The notes under the pieces are model-generated. The model was not told the origin of the DNA. It made no database searches and worked only from the letters and a program-made list of their open reading frames with translations. A DNA stretch of 64,000 bases from Siccirubricoccus soli (GTDB lineage Bacteria; Pseudomonadota; Alphaproteobacteria; Acetobacterales; Acetobacteraceae): NCBI RefSeq assembly GCF_024178315.1, contig NZ_JAMZIK010000016.1, forward strand, positions 1 through 64,000, given 5' to 3'. Below are positions 43,140 through 51,851 of the stretch, in pieces (the stretch's first letter is position 1; the number at the start of each line of letters is the position of its first letter). The translations under genes and the position numbers were made by a program.

Positions 43140-45769
43140 ACGCCGAGCCGCATCCCCGCCCGCCCGCCGGCGCTGGCCTGCCGGCGACCGCCACACCCTT
43201 CTCCCCGGAAGTGGTGATCGACCTCAACGAGGTCGCCTTGGCGCCGGTGCGCCACGACCTCGCCGAGGTGCGCCGCCGCCTCGCGGACACCGCCCGCGAC
43301 TGGCTGCCAGCCCTGTTCCCGCAGGCGGTCCGCTCGCGTGACCGGAAGACCCTGCGCTGCGCCGACCTCTCCGGCCGGCCACCGCGTGGCGAGGGATCCT
43401 GCGTCCTCCACATGGAGGGGCGCTTCGCTGGCTGGGGCTTCGACCACGCCACCGGCGAGAGCGCCGGGCCGATCGACATGATCTACCATGCAACGGGCCT
43501 GACGGAGGCGCGGCTGTTCGAGGAGGCCGCCCGCTGGGCCGGCATGGATCGGCCGGCGCCGCCGGCACGCGCGCCCGAGCCGAGGCCGGACCATGGCCGC
43601 GAGATCGCACGCATCCTGGAGGGCTGCGAGCCGTTGGCGGGCACGCCCGCGGAGGCCTATTTGCGGAGCCGCGGGCTGGAACCGCCGGACAGCCCCGACT
43701 TGCTGTTCCACCCGGACCTCACCGACTTCGAGACGCGGCGCGGCTGGGTGGGGATGATGGCGGTGGTGCGCGACGGCGCCGGCGCCCCCACCGGCGGCAT
43801 CCACCGCACCTTCCTGCTGGACGACGGCTCGGGGAAGGCACCGCCCGGCAAGAAGATGCTCGGCCCGGTCGCTGGCGGCAGCGTTCGGCTGGCCCGATTC
43901 CCCGGGGACGGGCACATCGGCGTCGCCGAGGGGATCGAGACGGCGCTTTCGGCGCAGGCGATCTTCGGGGTGCCCACCATGGCGGCGCTGTCGGCCGATG
44001 GCCTGCGTCGCTGGCAATGGCCGGCCGGCACCACCCACGTCACCATCTTCGCTGACGCCGGCGAGGCCGGCATGCAGGCGGCGGCCGGACTGGCGGACCG
44101 GCTGAACGCGGCCGACATCCCCTCCAGCATCGTCGCGCCGCGGCATGGCGACGACTTCAATGACGACCTGCGGCAGGGGGCCACCGCTGCTGACTATCTC
44201 CCGTCCGAGCCGGGGGGCCAGGCTGTGGCGGGTCCAGCCTCCACAACGGTGCAGGAGCTGGTCGCCGCCGCCGCGGCGCTGACCAACCCGCCCGACCTGG
44301 CGCCGCTGTCGGATCTGCTCGGGCGCCTCGTCACCGCCCGGCTGGAGCCGCTCCCGGAGCGGCAGGTGCTGGCCGCCGTCAAGACGGCCACCGGCATCGC
44401 CGTCTCCATCCTGGAGAAGCAGCTGGTCGAGCTGCGGCGCCGGCTGAACGCCACCGGCGACCTCCGGCAGCCGCCGATCCGGCCGCCTTGGGCGGGGCTG
44501 CTGCGGCTCGACGCGGGCGGCACGCCCGAGCGCAACGAGGCCAACGTGCTGACCGCGCTGACAAACGACGCGGCCTTCGCCGGCGCGTTGGTCTTCGACG
44601 AATTCGCACAGGAAATCGTGGTCACCCGCGCGCTGCCCTGGGACGCCGTCGGCACGGCCATTCCCCGCCCCTGGGGCGAGGCGGATGACGTGCGCTGCGC
44701 CGAATGGCTGCAGCGGCGCGAGGTCAATGTCCCGCCCGCCGTGGTGGGGCGCAGCGTCGTCGCCGCGGCGCGGAACACCCGCATCCACCCGGTGCGCGAC
44801 TACCTGACCGCCCTGGCCTGGGACGGAACGCCACGGCTCGATGCCTGGGCCGTGACCTATCTCGGCGCCGCCGACACCCGGCTGAACCGGGCCATGGCGT
44901 CGCTGTGGATGATCTCGGCCGTAGCCCGGATCATGCAGCCCGGCTGCAAGGCCGACCACATGCTGATCCTGGAGGGGCCGCAGGGAATCCGGAAATCCAC
45001 CGCCCTGAAGGTCCTCGCCTCCGAGCCCTGGTTCACCGACGAGCTCGCCGAGATCGGCTCGAAGGACGCGGCGCAGCAGATGCGGGGCGTGTGGATCATT
45101 GAGATGGCGGAACTCGACGCCATCGGCCGGGCCGAGGTGTCGCGCATCAAGGCCTTCCTCACCCGCACGACGGACCGCTACCGCCCACCCTATGAGCGCT
45201 ACGTGGTCACCGTGCCGCGGCAGTGCGTATTCGCTGGCAGCGTGAATCCCGACACCTACCTGCGCGACGAGACCGGCAACCGGCGCTTCTGGCCGCTGCG
45301 CTGCGGCGAGATCGACCTCGAGGCCCTGCGCGGGAACCGCGACCAGCTCTGGGCCGAGGCGGTGGCGCGTTTCCGGGCCGGGGCGGCGTGGTGGATCGAG
45401 GATCGGGAGCTGGTCGCGGCCGCCACTGCCGAGCAGGAGGCGCGCTACGAAGCTGATGCCTGGGACGCGCGGATCGAGCGCTGGCTCGCCTGCGAGAAGC
45501 GCAGCGTGAACATGGGCTCCGGTAGCTACGAGGACTGGCAGGACCAGTACGTCCCGCGGCGGACACCGCTCACCGATGTCTCCATCGGTGAGGTGCTGGA
45601 GCAGGCGCTCGGCATCGAGCCGGCGAAGTGGAATCGCGCCGACCAGATGCGCGTCTCGTCCTTCCTGAAGAGCCGGAAATGGGAGCGGTACAAGACCAGC
45701 GGCTCGGCCAGGGACGGCGCCGCGCGGGAATGGCGCTACCGGGCGCCGCAGCCGGGGAACCGGTCATGA
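43136..45769 (+). CDS. TOPRIM primase - VirE helicase fusion
   Basis: 877 residues from ATG 43136. The N-terminal primase-like domain is followed by a TOPRIM fold (GVAEGIETALSAQAIFG with the Glu; THVTIFADAGEAGMQAA with the acidic DxG variant, about 260-320). The C-terminal half is a VirE/D5-like ATPase: EGPQGIRKSTALKVL (Walker A), WIIEMAELDAIGR (Walker B), FAGSVNPDTYLRDETGNRRFWPL. It should initiate phage replication. The GTCCCAAC cluster starts 20 bp past its stop. Confidence 0.88.
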   Translation: MNAEPHPRPPAGAGLPATATPFSPEVVIDLNEVALAPVRHDLAEVRRRLADTARDWLPALFPQAVRSRDRKTLRCADLSGRPPRGEGSCVLHMEGRFAGWGFDHATGESAGPIDMIYHATGLTEARLFEEAARWAGMDRPAPPARAPEPRPDHGREIARILEGCEPLAGTPAEAYLRSRGLEPPDSPDLLFHPDLTDFETRRGWVGMMAVVRDGAGAPTGGIHRTFLLDDGSGKAPPGKKMLGPVAGGSVRLARFPGDGHIGVAEGIETALSAQAIFGVPTMAALSADGLRRWQWPAGTTHVTIFADAGEAGMQAAAGLADRLNAADIPSSIVAPRHGDDFNDDLRQGATAADYLPSEPGGQAVAGPASTTVQELVAAAAALTNPPDLAPLSDLLGRLVTARLEPLPERQVLAAVKTATGIAVSILEKQLVELRRRLNATGDLRQPPIRPPWAGLLRLDAGGTPERNEANVLTALTNDAAFAGALVFDEFAQEIVVTRALPWDAVGTAIPRPWGEADDVRCAEWLQRREVNVPPAVVGRSVVAAARNTRIHPVRDYLTALAWDGTPRLDAWAVTYLGAADTRLNRAMASLWMISAVARIMQPGCKADHMLILEGPQGIRKSTALKVLASEPWFTDELAEIGSKDAAQQMRGVWIIEMAELDAIGRAEVSRIKAFLTRTTDRYRPPYERYVVTVPRQCVFAGSVNPDTYLRDETGNRRFWPLRCGEIDLEALRGNRDQLWAEAVARFRAGAAWWIEDRELVAAATAEQEARYEADAWDARIERWLACEKRSVNMGSGSYEDWQDQYVPRRTPLTDVSIGEVLEQALGIEPAKWNRADQMRVSSFLKSRKWERYKTSGSARDGAAREWRYRAPQPGNRS

Positions 45770-45788
45770 CGCGTCCCGCCGTGATCCT

Positions 45789-46069
45789 GTCCCAACGCCC
45801 CGGCTCTGTCCCAACTTGCACCGTGAGGTTGGGACAGAAGAATAGGCAGCAAATTCAGTCGTTTCCGAGCTTTTGTCCCAACGTCCCAACCGTCCCAACG
45901 GGTCTGAAACCCCAATGCGAAAGGGGTGGGATGGGGAGGACATACATTTTCCCTATAGGGGTATGGGAAGCGGTTGGACGTTGGGACGTTGGGACACGCT
46001 CGCGCAAACCACTGATTTTGCTGCGCAATCTTGCTCCTACCCATTCGGCAGGTTGGGTCGGGTTGGGAC
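45789..46069. repeat. GTCCCAAC repeat cluster
   Basis: Nine exact copies of GTCCCAAC or its reverse: plus at 45789, 45808, 45875, 45883 and 45892; minus (GTTGGGAC) at 45828, 45980, 45988 and 46062, with a near copy at 45973. Copies 45808 and 45828 form a hairpin; the triple arm at 45875-45899 faces the inverted arm 45973-45995. The 475-bp gap between primase and resolvase has no supported protein. Likely the phage origin or a major protein-binding site. Confidence 0.7.
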
Positions 46070-46244
46070 AGGGGATGGGTCGGCCCATCGGGCAACCAGG
46101 GTGGTGCGGCGGCAGGCACGGCCCGCCCGGCACCGGACCGCCGGTCAGAGCAGCCGGCACCCCATAGCCGGGTAGCGACGGCGAGCTCCGCCAAGAACCG
46201 CGCCGTCACCGCCCTCACCACGACGATCCCCTCTCGGAGACCCC

Positions 46245-46790
46245 ATGGCTCCCCTGACTCTCCCCATGCCCGCCGCCGGCGCAAGCGCCCCGCCCGCGGC
46301 GCCACTCCCGCTCGCTATCGGACGCGCCGCCGTCCTCGCCCTTGACCTCGGCACCACGACTGGATGGGCGCTGCGCGGCCAGGACGGCGGCATCACCTCC
46401 GGCACGGTCACCTTCCGGCCCAGCCGGTTCGAGGGCGGCGGCATGCGATACCTGCGCTTCCGCGGCTGGCTCGGCGAACTAGCCGGGCTCACCGGCGGCC
46501 TCGCGCGGATCGCCTTCGAGGAGGTGCGCTCCCACGCAGGCACCGATGCCGCGCACCTCTACGGCGGCTTCCTCGCGCACCTCTCCGCCTGGTGCGAGGA
46601 ACGCGGCGTGGCCTACGAGGGCGTGCCAGTCGGCACCATCAAGCGCTTTGCGACCGGCCGCGGCAACGCTGACAAGGCGGCCATGATCGCGGCCGTGCGG
46701 GCGCGCGGCTTCGCGCCGGCGGACGATAACGAGGCCGACGCCATCGCCCTGCTGCTCTGGGCCACGAACGGCCAGGGAAGCCGGACATGA
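46245..46790 (+). CDS. RuvC-like Holliday junction resolvase
   Basis: 181 residues. RNase H fold of RuvC type: LALDLGTTTGWAL (first Asp), IAFEEVRSHAG (Glu), and DDNEADAIALLLWA at the end (Asp pair). The family cuts four-way junctions; phage members resolve replication intermediates. The N-terminal 25 residues are Pro/Ala-rich. Confidence 0.82.
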   Translation: MAPLTLPMPAAGASAPPAAPLPLAIGRAAVLALDLGTTTGWALRGQDGGITSGTVTFRPSRFEGGGMRYLRFRGWLGELAGLTGGLARIAFEEVRSHAGTDAAHLYGGFLAHLSAWCEERGVAYEGVPVGTIKRFATGRGNADKAAMIAAVRARGFAPADDNEADAIALLLWATNGQGSRT

Positions 46791-47014
46791 GGCTGCCCGG
46801 TGCCCCGCAGCCGCCCCGGTCGTGTCTGGACCTGGCACGCAGCCCGACCACCGCGGTGGAGCTCGATGCCATGCGCGCCGCCGCCTGGCACCGGCACGGC
46901 GTCGCCGCCTTGGCCGTGGCGGATATCGTCGATCCCTGGCTCCGCCAGGCCGTCATCAACGAAGCCAGCCGGCGCTGGGGACGCCGTCACGGAGGGGGCC
47001 AGCATGGCCGGTAA
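46787..47014 (+). CDS. Small hypothetical protein
   Basis: 75 residues overlapping both neighbours. AMRAAAWHRHGVAALAVADIVDPWLRQAVINEASRRWGRR is the recognisable core, seen in several phages of this group. Ends in a basic Gly-rich tail. Function unknown. Confidence 0.6.
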   Translation: MRLPGAPQPPRSCLDLARSPTTAVELDAMRAAAWHRHGVAALAVADIVDPWLRQAVINEASRRWGRRHGGGQHGR

Positions 47015-47606
47015 GCGCAAGCCGAAGCGCGCCACTGCGCAGCACGAGGACCTGTCGAAGCCTTCTAAGTGGCGGCTGCAGCACGGTAGCTTCGAGGGGC
47101 CAGTCCGCATGGACGACCCGGAGACGGGGACACCCGTCGCGCACCGGCGCGCGGTGGACACGTTGGGCGCCATGCTGGCGAACGGCACCATCACCCAGGC
47201 CATGCACGACGCCGGCGCGGTCTTCCGAGCACAGTTCCGGGCAGCGGCGCTGGACACAGTGCGGGCATCACCGCTGATCCGCATCCCTGGCGGGACAGGT
47301 GATCCCCTCACGGAGCGAAACGTTGATGCCCGCCGGAAGGTGGCTGCGGCACTGGACGCTCTAGGGAGCCAGGACAGCGCCGCCGGCTCCTGCGCCTGGC
47401 ACGTGCTGGGCTGCGAGGCGTCGGTCCGGGAGTGGGCGGCGCGGCAGGGCTGGGGAGGAAAGCTGGTCGGGCACTCCCAGGCGCAGGGCATCCTTGTGGC
47501 GACGCTCGGCGTCTTGGCGTGGCACTATGGGCTTGACAAAGGGAGGCCGGGACCGGCCAACCGCCCCGGCGCCGAGCTTGGGACCGAGAGAGGGAGGCAT
47601 CCGTGA
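47004..47606 (+). CDS. Phage protein, possible DUF6456-like late regulator
   Basis: 200 residues from ATG 47004 with GGAGGG at good spacing. The C-terminal half, VDARRKVAAALDALGSQDSAAGSCAWHVLGCEASVREWAARQGWGG, then GILVATLGVLAWHYG, is an HTH-like domain with the pattern of DUF6456-type phage regulators; I am not certain of the family. Lies between the RuvC-like and Panacea genes. Confidence 0.55.
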   Translation: MAGKRKPKRATAQHEDLSKPSKWRLQHGSFEGPVRMDDPETGTPVAHRRAVDTLGAMLANGTITQAMHDAGAVFRAQFRAAALDTVRASPLIRIPGGTGDPLTERNVDARRKVAAALDALGSQDSAAGSCAWHVLGCEASVREWAARQGWGGKLVGHSQAQGILVATLGVLAWHYGLDKGRPGPANRPGAELGTERGRHP

Positions 47607-48106
47607 CGTACGACGCGCGCGCGGTAGCGAATGCCCTTCTCGACCTAGCGGGCGAGCGGGGCATCCCGCTTACCCACATGGCTGTCCACAAGATCATCTA
47701 CTATGCGCACGGCTGGTACTCCGCTCGGCACGGAAAGCCGCTGGTGCGCCAGGAGTTCGAGGCGTGGAAGGACGGACCCGTGCTCCGACTCGTATGGGAG
47801 TCCCTGCGAGAGGCCGGGTCCAAGCCAGTGACAGAGCGCGCGACTCGATTCGACCCGGTCAGGCAGGTTCGGGAGGTCGTCAAGCCCAATCTGGACGCCA
47901 ATGACCACCGCTTCCTCGGCGACATCCTGTCCGCCTATGGACACATACACGCCTTCGAACTGTCGGAGATGACGCACGCCCCCGGTGGCCCATGGGACGC
48001 TGTTTGGAACGCGCCGAATCGCAAGGTCACGCTCGGCATGCGGATCCCCCACGACGCAATCCGGAAACACTTCCAAAAGGTGGCCGCCTCCCACCAGAAG
48101 GCTTGA
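47603..48106 (+). CDS. Panacea (SocA/DUF4065-like) antitoxin-domain protein
   Basis: 167 residues. The Panacea pattern is clear: ALLDLAGERGIPLTHMAVHKIIYYAHGWYSARHGKPLVRQEFEAWKDGPVLR. This domain is a versatile antitoxin or adaptor that neutralises diverse toxins or delivers proteins to ClpXP (SocA). No small typical toxin lies next to it; the closest candidate partner is the unknown gene at 48202, then the SIR2-like gene. Overlaps the preceding stop. Confidence 0.85.
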   Translation: MTYDARAVANALLDLAGERGIPLTHMAVHKIIYYAHGWYSARHGKPLVRQEFEAWKDGPVLRLVWESLREAGSKPVTERATRFDPVRQVREVVKPNLDANDHRFLGDILSAYGHIHAFELSEMTHAPGGPWDAVWNAPNRKVTLGMRIPHDAIRKHFQKVAASHQKA

Positions 48107-48201
48107 ACCGAATCGGACGTCAAGTGCATCTCCGTTCCGCCTCGTTGGCGTTTCGGGATGAACTTGCGCGACGGCGGCGGCTCTGTGCTATGGCATGATG
48201 C

Positions 48202-48912
48202 ATGCAGCGATTCCCCGTCCCCCCAGCACACGACTTGGTCCGGCTCCCCCGCACCTCGACGGCGGACATGGCTCGAGGCTACCGCCGTTGGCTCCTCGGC
48301 GGCCCCGCGGCGTTCTCCAACGACCCGGCTAGGGCGGCCGCCCGGTTCGCGCTCAGCCGCGAGATGCCACTCGACGTGCTGGTCCGGCAGTGCCGGGCCG
48401 GCAGTCGGCCGCTCGGCAGGGACGCCAACGCCGAGGTCGTCGAAGCCCTGTGGCACTTCGCCGAAGGTCGTTCGATCGCGACCCACGACGCACCCACATG
48501 GCATTTCGACTTTCTCGCCGGCTTTGCGGTGAGGATCGCGGCCGACCTCCTGGCGGTGGAGAACGGCCGCGCCAGCCTCGTGTGGCTCCAGACGCGGCGC
48601 GGCGGTGCTCCCTCCGCTGCGCAGCTTGGCATGCTGCAGCGCCTCTTCCTGCTGAAGGCCAAGGACAGCGACTACGAAGACGTCGGGCTGACCATCCTCG
48701 ACCTCAGGGAAACGGCGGATGGTCGCCGCATTGTCCGTGCCTATGAGATCGGCGATCTCAACATTCCGGACGAGGCGGAAGCAGAAGCGATGCTGCAAAT
48801 TTTCGCTGACGCGCACGCACAGCTGGTTGCGGAGGGCTTCGCCAAGACACGGGCTGAGCATCGCGCGCGCAGGCACAGGGAGCCGCCGGGCCAAGGCACC
48901 ATGTTCCCATAG
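48202..48912 (+). CDS. Unknown protein in cargo block
   Basis: 236 residues, not recognised. Basic N-terminal half (MARGYRRWLLGG, FALSREMPLDVLVRQC), then DFLAGFAVRIAADLLAVENGRASLVWLQTRRGG and DYEDVGLTILDLRETADGRRIVRAYEIGDL, which may be a beta-rich domain. It lies 95 bp after Panacea and 48 bp before the SIR2-like gene. It could be the toxin partner of Panacea; this is inference from position only. Confidence 0.6.
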   Translation: MQRFPVPPAHDLVRLPRTSTADMARGYRRWLLGGPAAFSNDPARAAARFALSREMPLDVLVRQCRAGSRPLGRDANAEVVEALWHFAEGRSIATHDAPTWHFDFLAGFAVRIAADLLAVENGRASLVWLQTRRGGAPSAAQLGMLQRLFLLKAKDSDYEDVGLTILDLRETADGRRIVRAYEIGDLNIPDEAEAEAMLQIFADAHAQLVAEGFAKTRAEHRARRHREPPGQGTMFP

Positions 48913-48960
48913 CTGCGGATACTGGGCGTATGATGCGTCTCCACACCGATTCGTGGGGAC

Positions 48961-50016
48961 ATGGCCTTGGCCAAGGTTGAAGTAGCTAGCTTCGAGACCG
49001 CAATCCGGAAGATCGATCGCGCCAAACATCGCCATCTGCTGCTTGGCAATGGCTTCAGCATCGCACTGAAACCTGACATCTTCTCCTACGGCTCCCTCTA
49101 CGAGAACGCCGACTTCAGCGCCGCGCCTCATGTGCCGGCTCTGTTTGAAGCACTGAGAACTCAGGACTTCGAGATTGTTATCCGCCACCTGCAGGACGCT
49201 GCGACCGTCGTAGAGGTGTACCGACCGAAGCTGACCAAGCTGGCAGCGAGCCTGAGGCGTGATGCAGCCGCCATCAAGGATGCGCTGGTCGCCGCGGTGG
49301 CCCGCCGCCATCCAGACCGTCCCTACGACATAAAGCCTGCGCAGTATGCCGCGTGCCGCAGCTTCCTGGCGCGCTTCGAGCACATATTCACGCTGAACTA
49401 CGACGTGCTCCTGTACTGGACCTTGATGCAGGACAAGGTCGACGATCTCAAGCTGCGCCCGGACGACGGCTTCCGCCACCCCGAAGACGACCCCGACCAG
49501 CCCTACGTCTCGTGGCAGCAAGCGAACTCACCAACCGTCCACTATCTGCATGGCGCACTGCACCTGTTCGACAGGGGAACCGAGATCACCAAGTACACGT
49601 GGTCGAAGACGGACATCCCAATCGTCGATCAGATCCGGAAGGCTCTCGACGAAGACCGGTACCCGCTTTTTGTTGCGGAGGGCACCAGCGCCAGCAAGCG
49701 GGCCCGCATCCTGCACAACGCTTACCTCCACAAAGCGCTCCGCAGCTTCGAGTCGTGCTGCAAACCGGCCGGCAACGCGTTGGTGATCTTCGGGCATTCT
49801 CTCGCGGAGAACGACAACCATGTCCTCCGCTGCATTGCCAGCGGAGGCATGGAGCACGTCCTCGTCGGCCTTTACGGTGATCCCAGATCTCGGGCCAACC
49901 AGGAGGCGGTTGCGAACGCGAACGCCCTGGTAAAACTCCGCAACGAGAGGCGCGGTGGCCGCTTCCCATTGTCGGTCACCTTCTACGACGCAGGGTCCGT
50001 GCGCCTCTGGGGTTAG
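48961..50016 (+). CDS. DUF4917, SIR2-like protein
   Basis: 351 residues. LLLGNGFSIAL (nucleotide-binding Gly loop), IFTLNYDVLLYWTLM and VHYLHGALHLFDRG match the SIR2-like/DUF4917 pattern, with a conserved LVIFGHSLAENDNHVL toward the C-terminus. Related domains in defence systems are NAD-hydrolysing effectors; activity here is inferred. Cargo gene between phage replication and packaging modules. Confidence 0.75.
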   Translation: MALAKVEVASFETAIRKIDRAKHRHLLLGNGFSIALKPDIFSYGSLYENADFSAAPHVPALFEALRTQDFEIVIRHLQDAATVVEVYRPKLTKLAASLRRDAAAIKDALVAAVARRHPDRPYDIKPAQYAACRSFLARFEHIFTLNYDVLLYWTLMQDKVDDLKLRPDDGFRHPEDDPDQPYVSWQQANSPTVHYLHGALHLFDRGTEITKYTWSKTDIPIVDQIRKALDEDRYPLFVAEGTSASKRARILHNAYLHKALRSFESCCKPAGNALVIFGHSLAENDNHVLRCIASGGMEHVLVGLYGDPRSRANQEAVANANALVKLRNERRGGRFPLSVTFYDAGSVRLWG

Positions 50017-50283
50017 GGACGCGACCGGTTAGGATCGTGGCCCAGGGGATCGCGAATGGGAGCGAACAGGCACCAAGATCTCCTGTTACAATTCGCCCCG
50101 TGGCGGCGTGGAGTCCGTTCGGCATATCCTCCTCGGACCTTGCGAAGTAGCGCCCGCGCCGCGGCTCCTGAGCCGCAGTCGCGTGCCAGCCACAGTGGCT
50201 CGCGAGCCGCAGGGTCCTTCCTGGACCCGGCGTATGCGGGGGGCGGAAGCGCGCAAGGTTCCTAGCGCCAGGCCAGTTTTCCA

Positions 50284-50847
50284 GGTTGCCAGGTTGCCAG
50301 CGTCGCGCGGTTGCCAGCCGCCGCGGCCACCATTCCACGATCACGCAGGTGCAGATGCCCCAGGCCCCATGGTCTGCGAGCGCCGTCGAGGCGCGCGCGG
50401 TCGCCTCCCTGCTGCCCTATGCCGGCAACGCGCGCACGCATTCCGCCGAGCAGGTGGCGCAGATCGCGGCCAGCATCCTCGAGTTCGGCTTCGTCGCGCC
50501 GGTGCTGGTGGACGAGCGTGGCGAGATCATCGCCGGCCACGGCCGCCTGCTGGCTGCGAAGTCCCTCGGCCTCGGCAGCGTGCCGACCATCGTCCGCGCC
50601 GGCCTGACCGAGGCGCAGAAAGCGGCGTACCGCCTCGCCGACAACCGCATCGCGCTGAACGCCGGCTGGGACGAGGCACTGCTCGCGGCCGAGGTCGCGA
50701 AGCTGCAGGAGATGGGCGGCGTCGACCTGGCGCTGACTGGCTTCGACGGCGCCGAGATCGAGCGGCTGCTGGCAGGGCTGGAAACCGAGCCTGGCAACCT
50801 GCCAGCGCCGGCGGTTGCCAGCAGCGCGGATCCGGCTCCTGGCAACC
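50284..50847. repeat. GGTTGCCAG repeats around a methyltransferase start
   Basis: GGTTGCCAG at 50284, 50292, 50309 and 50813; reverse CTGGCAACC at 50791 and 50839. Three lie just before the start codon at 50355 and three in the ParB-to-methylase linker of the same gene. The rest of the 50017-50354 gap shows no gene. Confidence 0.55.
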
Positions 50848-51851
50848 AGCCGGCCGCGGATGGCGCCGAGACGGCAGAGGACCCCGCGGATGCGGAGCCG
50901 GAGCCGCCACGCCAGGCCGTCGCACGCGTCGGCGACATCTGGCTGCTGGGCGAGCACCGCCTTGCCTGCGGCGACAGCACCAATCGAAGCACAGTCGCGC
51001 GCGTCATGGCTGCGGATCGCGCCGCGCTGCTGTTCACCAGCCCGCCCTATGGGAACCAGCGGGACTATACGACCGGCGGCGTGTTCGATTGGGACGCGCT
51101 GATGCAGGGCGTGTTCGGGCATCTCGAAGGCGCGCTCCGGCGCGACGCTCAGGTGCTGGTGAATCTTGGGCTGATCCATCGCGAGGGTGAATGGCAGCCG
51201 TATTGGCAGGGCTGGCTGGACTGGATGCGTGGCCAGGGCTGGCGGCGCTTCGGGCTCTACGCCTGGGACCAGGGCCCCGGCCTGCCCGGCGACTGGAACG
51301 GGCGGCTCGCGCCGGCCTTCGAGCTGGTCTTCCACTTCAACCGCGAGGCGCGGCAGGCGAACAAGATCGTGCCGTGCAAGTGGGCCGGCACGCCGAACAA
51401 GGGCAGCGGGCTGCGCGCCGCTGACGGCGAGGTGAAGGCCTACACCCATATCGGCCTGCCGGTGCAGGAGATGCGCATCCCGGACAGCGTGCTGCGCATC
51501 ACGCGACACAAGGCGCGGGGGATCGAGACCGAGCACCCGGCGGTGTTCCCCGTCGCGCTTCCGGAGTTCCTGATGCGCGCCTACACGGACGAGGGCGACG
51601 TCGTGTTCGAGCCCTTCGGCGGCTCGGGCACGACCATCCTCGCCGGCCAGCGCACGGGTCGGCGCGTCCGCGCCATTGAGCTCGCGCCGGCCTATGTCGA
51701 CCTGGCGATCGCCCGCTGGCGGATGCTGCACCCAGACCTGCCGGTGACGCTGGCCGAGGACGGACGAGACCACGACACGGTCGCCGCGGCGCGCACGAGC
51801 CCTCAGGCAACGCCCGAGCAGGGCGGTAAGGCGCCGGCCGATGCTGCCTGA
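50355..51851 (+). CDS. ParB-like / DNA methyltransferase fusion (first)
   Basis: 498 residues from ATG 50355. N-terminal ParB nuclease-like domain (LLPYAGNARTHSAEQVAQIAASILEFGFVAPVLVDERGEIIAGHGR, YRLADNRIAL), a Pro/Ala-rich linker, then an amino-methyltransferase with TSPPYGNQ (motif IV) and VFEPFGGSGTTILAG (motif I). Common in phages, where they modify phage DNA to avoid restriction. A ParB domain reading a site while the methylase modifies it is possible. Confidence 0.85.
   Translation: MPQAPWSASAVEARAVASLLPYAGNARTHSAEQVAQIAASILEFGFVAPVLVDERGEIIAGHGRLLAAKSLGLGSVPTIVRAGLTEAQKAAYRLADNRIALNAGWDEALLAAEVAKLQEMGGVDLALTGFDGAEIERLLAGLETEPGNLPAPAVASSADPAPGNQPAADGAETAEDPADAEPEPPRQAVARVGDIWLLGEHRLACGDSTNRSTVARVMAADRAALLFTSPPYGNQRDYTTGGVFDWDALMQGVFGHLEGALRRDAQVLVNLGLIHREGEWQPYWQGWLDWMRGQGWRRFGLYAWDQGPGLPGDWNGRLAPAFELVFHFNREARQANKIVPCKWAGTPNKGSGLRAADGEVKAYTHIGLPVQEMRIPDSVLRITRHKARGIETEHPAVFPVALPEFLMRAYTDEGDVVFEPFGGSGTTILAGQRTGRRVRAIELAPAYVDLAIARWRMLHPDLPVTLAEDGRDHDTVAAARTSPQATPEQGGKAPADAA

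Noticed and set aside
43091-44959. 622-aa minus-strand frame opposite the primase
   Set aside because: The plus strand carries a clear TOPRIM-VirE protein with motifs; the minus frame has none.
45789-46069. CRISPR array
   Set aside because: Repeats are 8 bp, occur on both strands and at irregular spacing; no spacer-like units or cas genes.
45766-46167. 133-aa plus-strand reading frame through the GTCCCAAC cluster
   Set aside because: The apparent protein is just the repeat read in frame (PNVPTVPTG, GRWDVGT), with no family-like pattern and many Gly/Pro.
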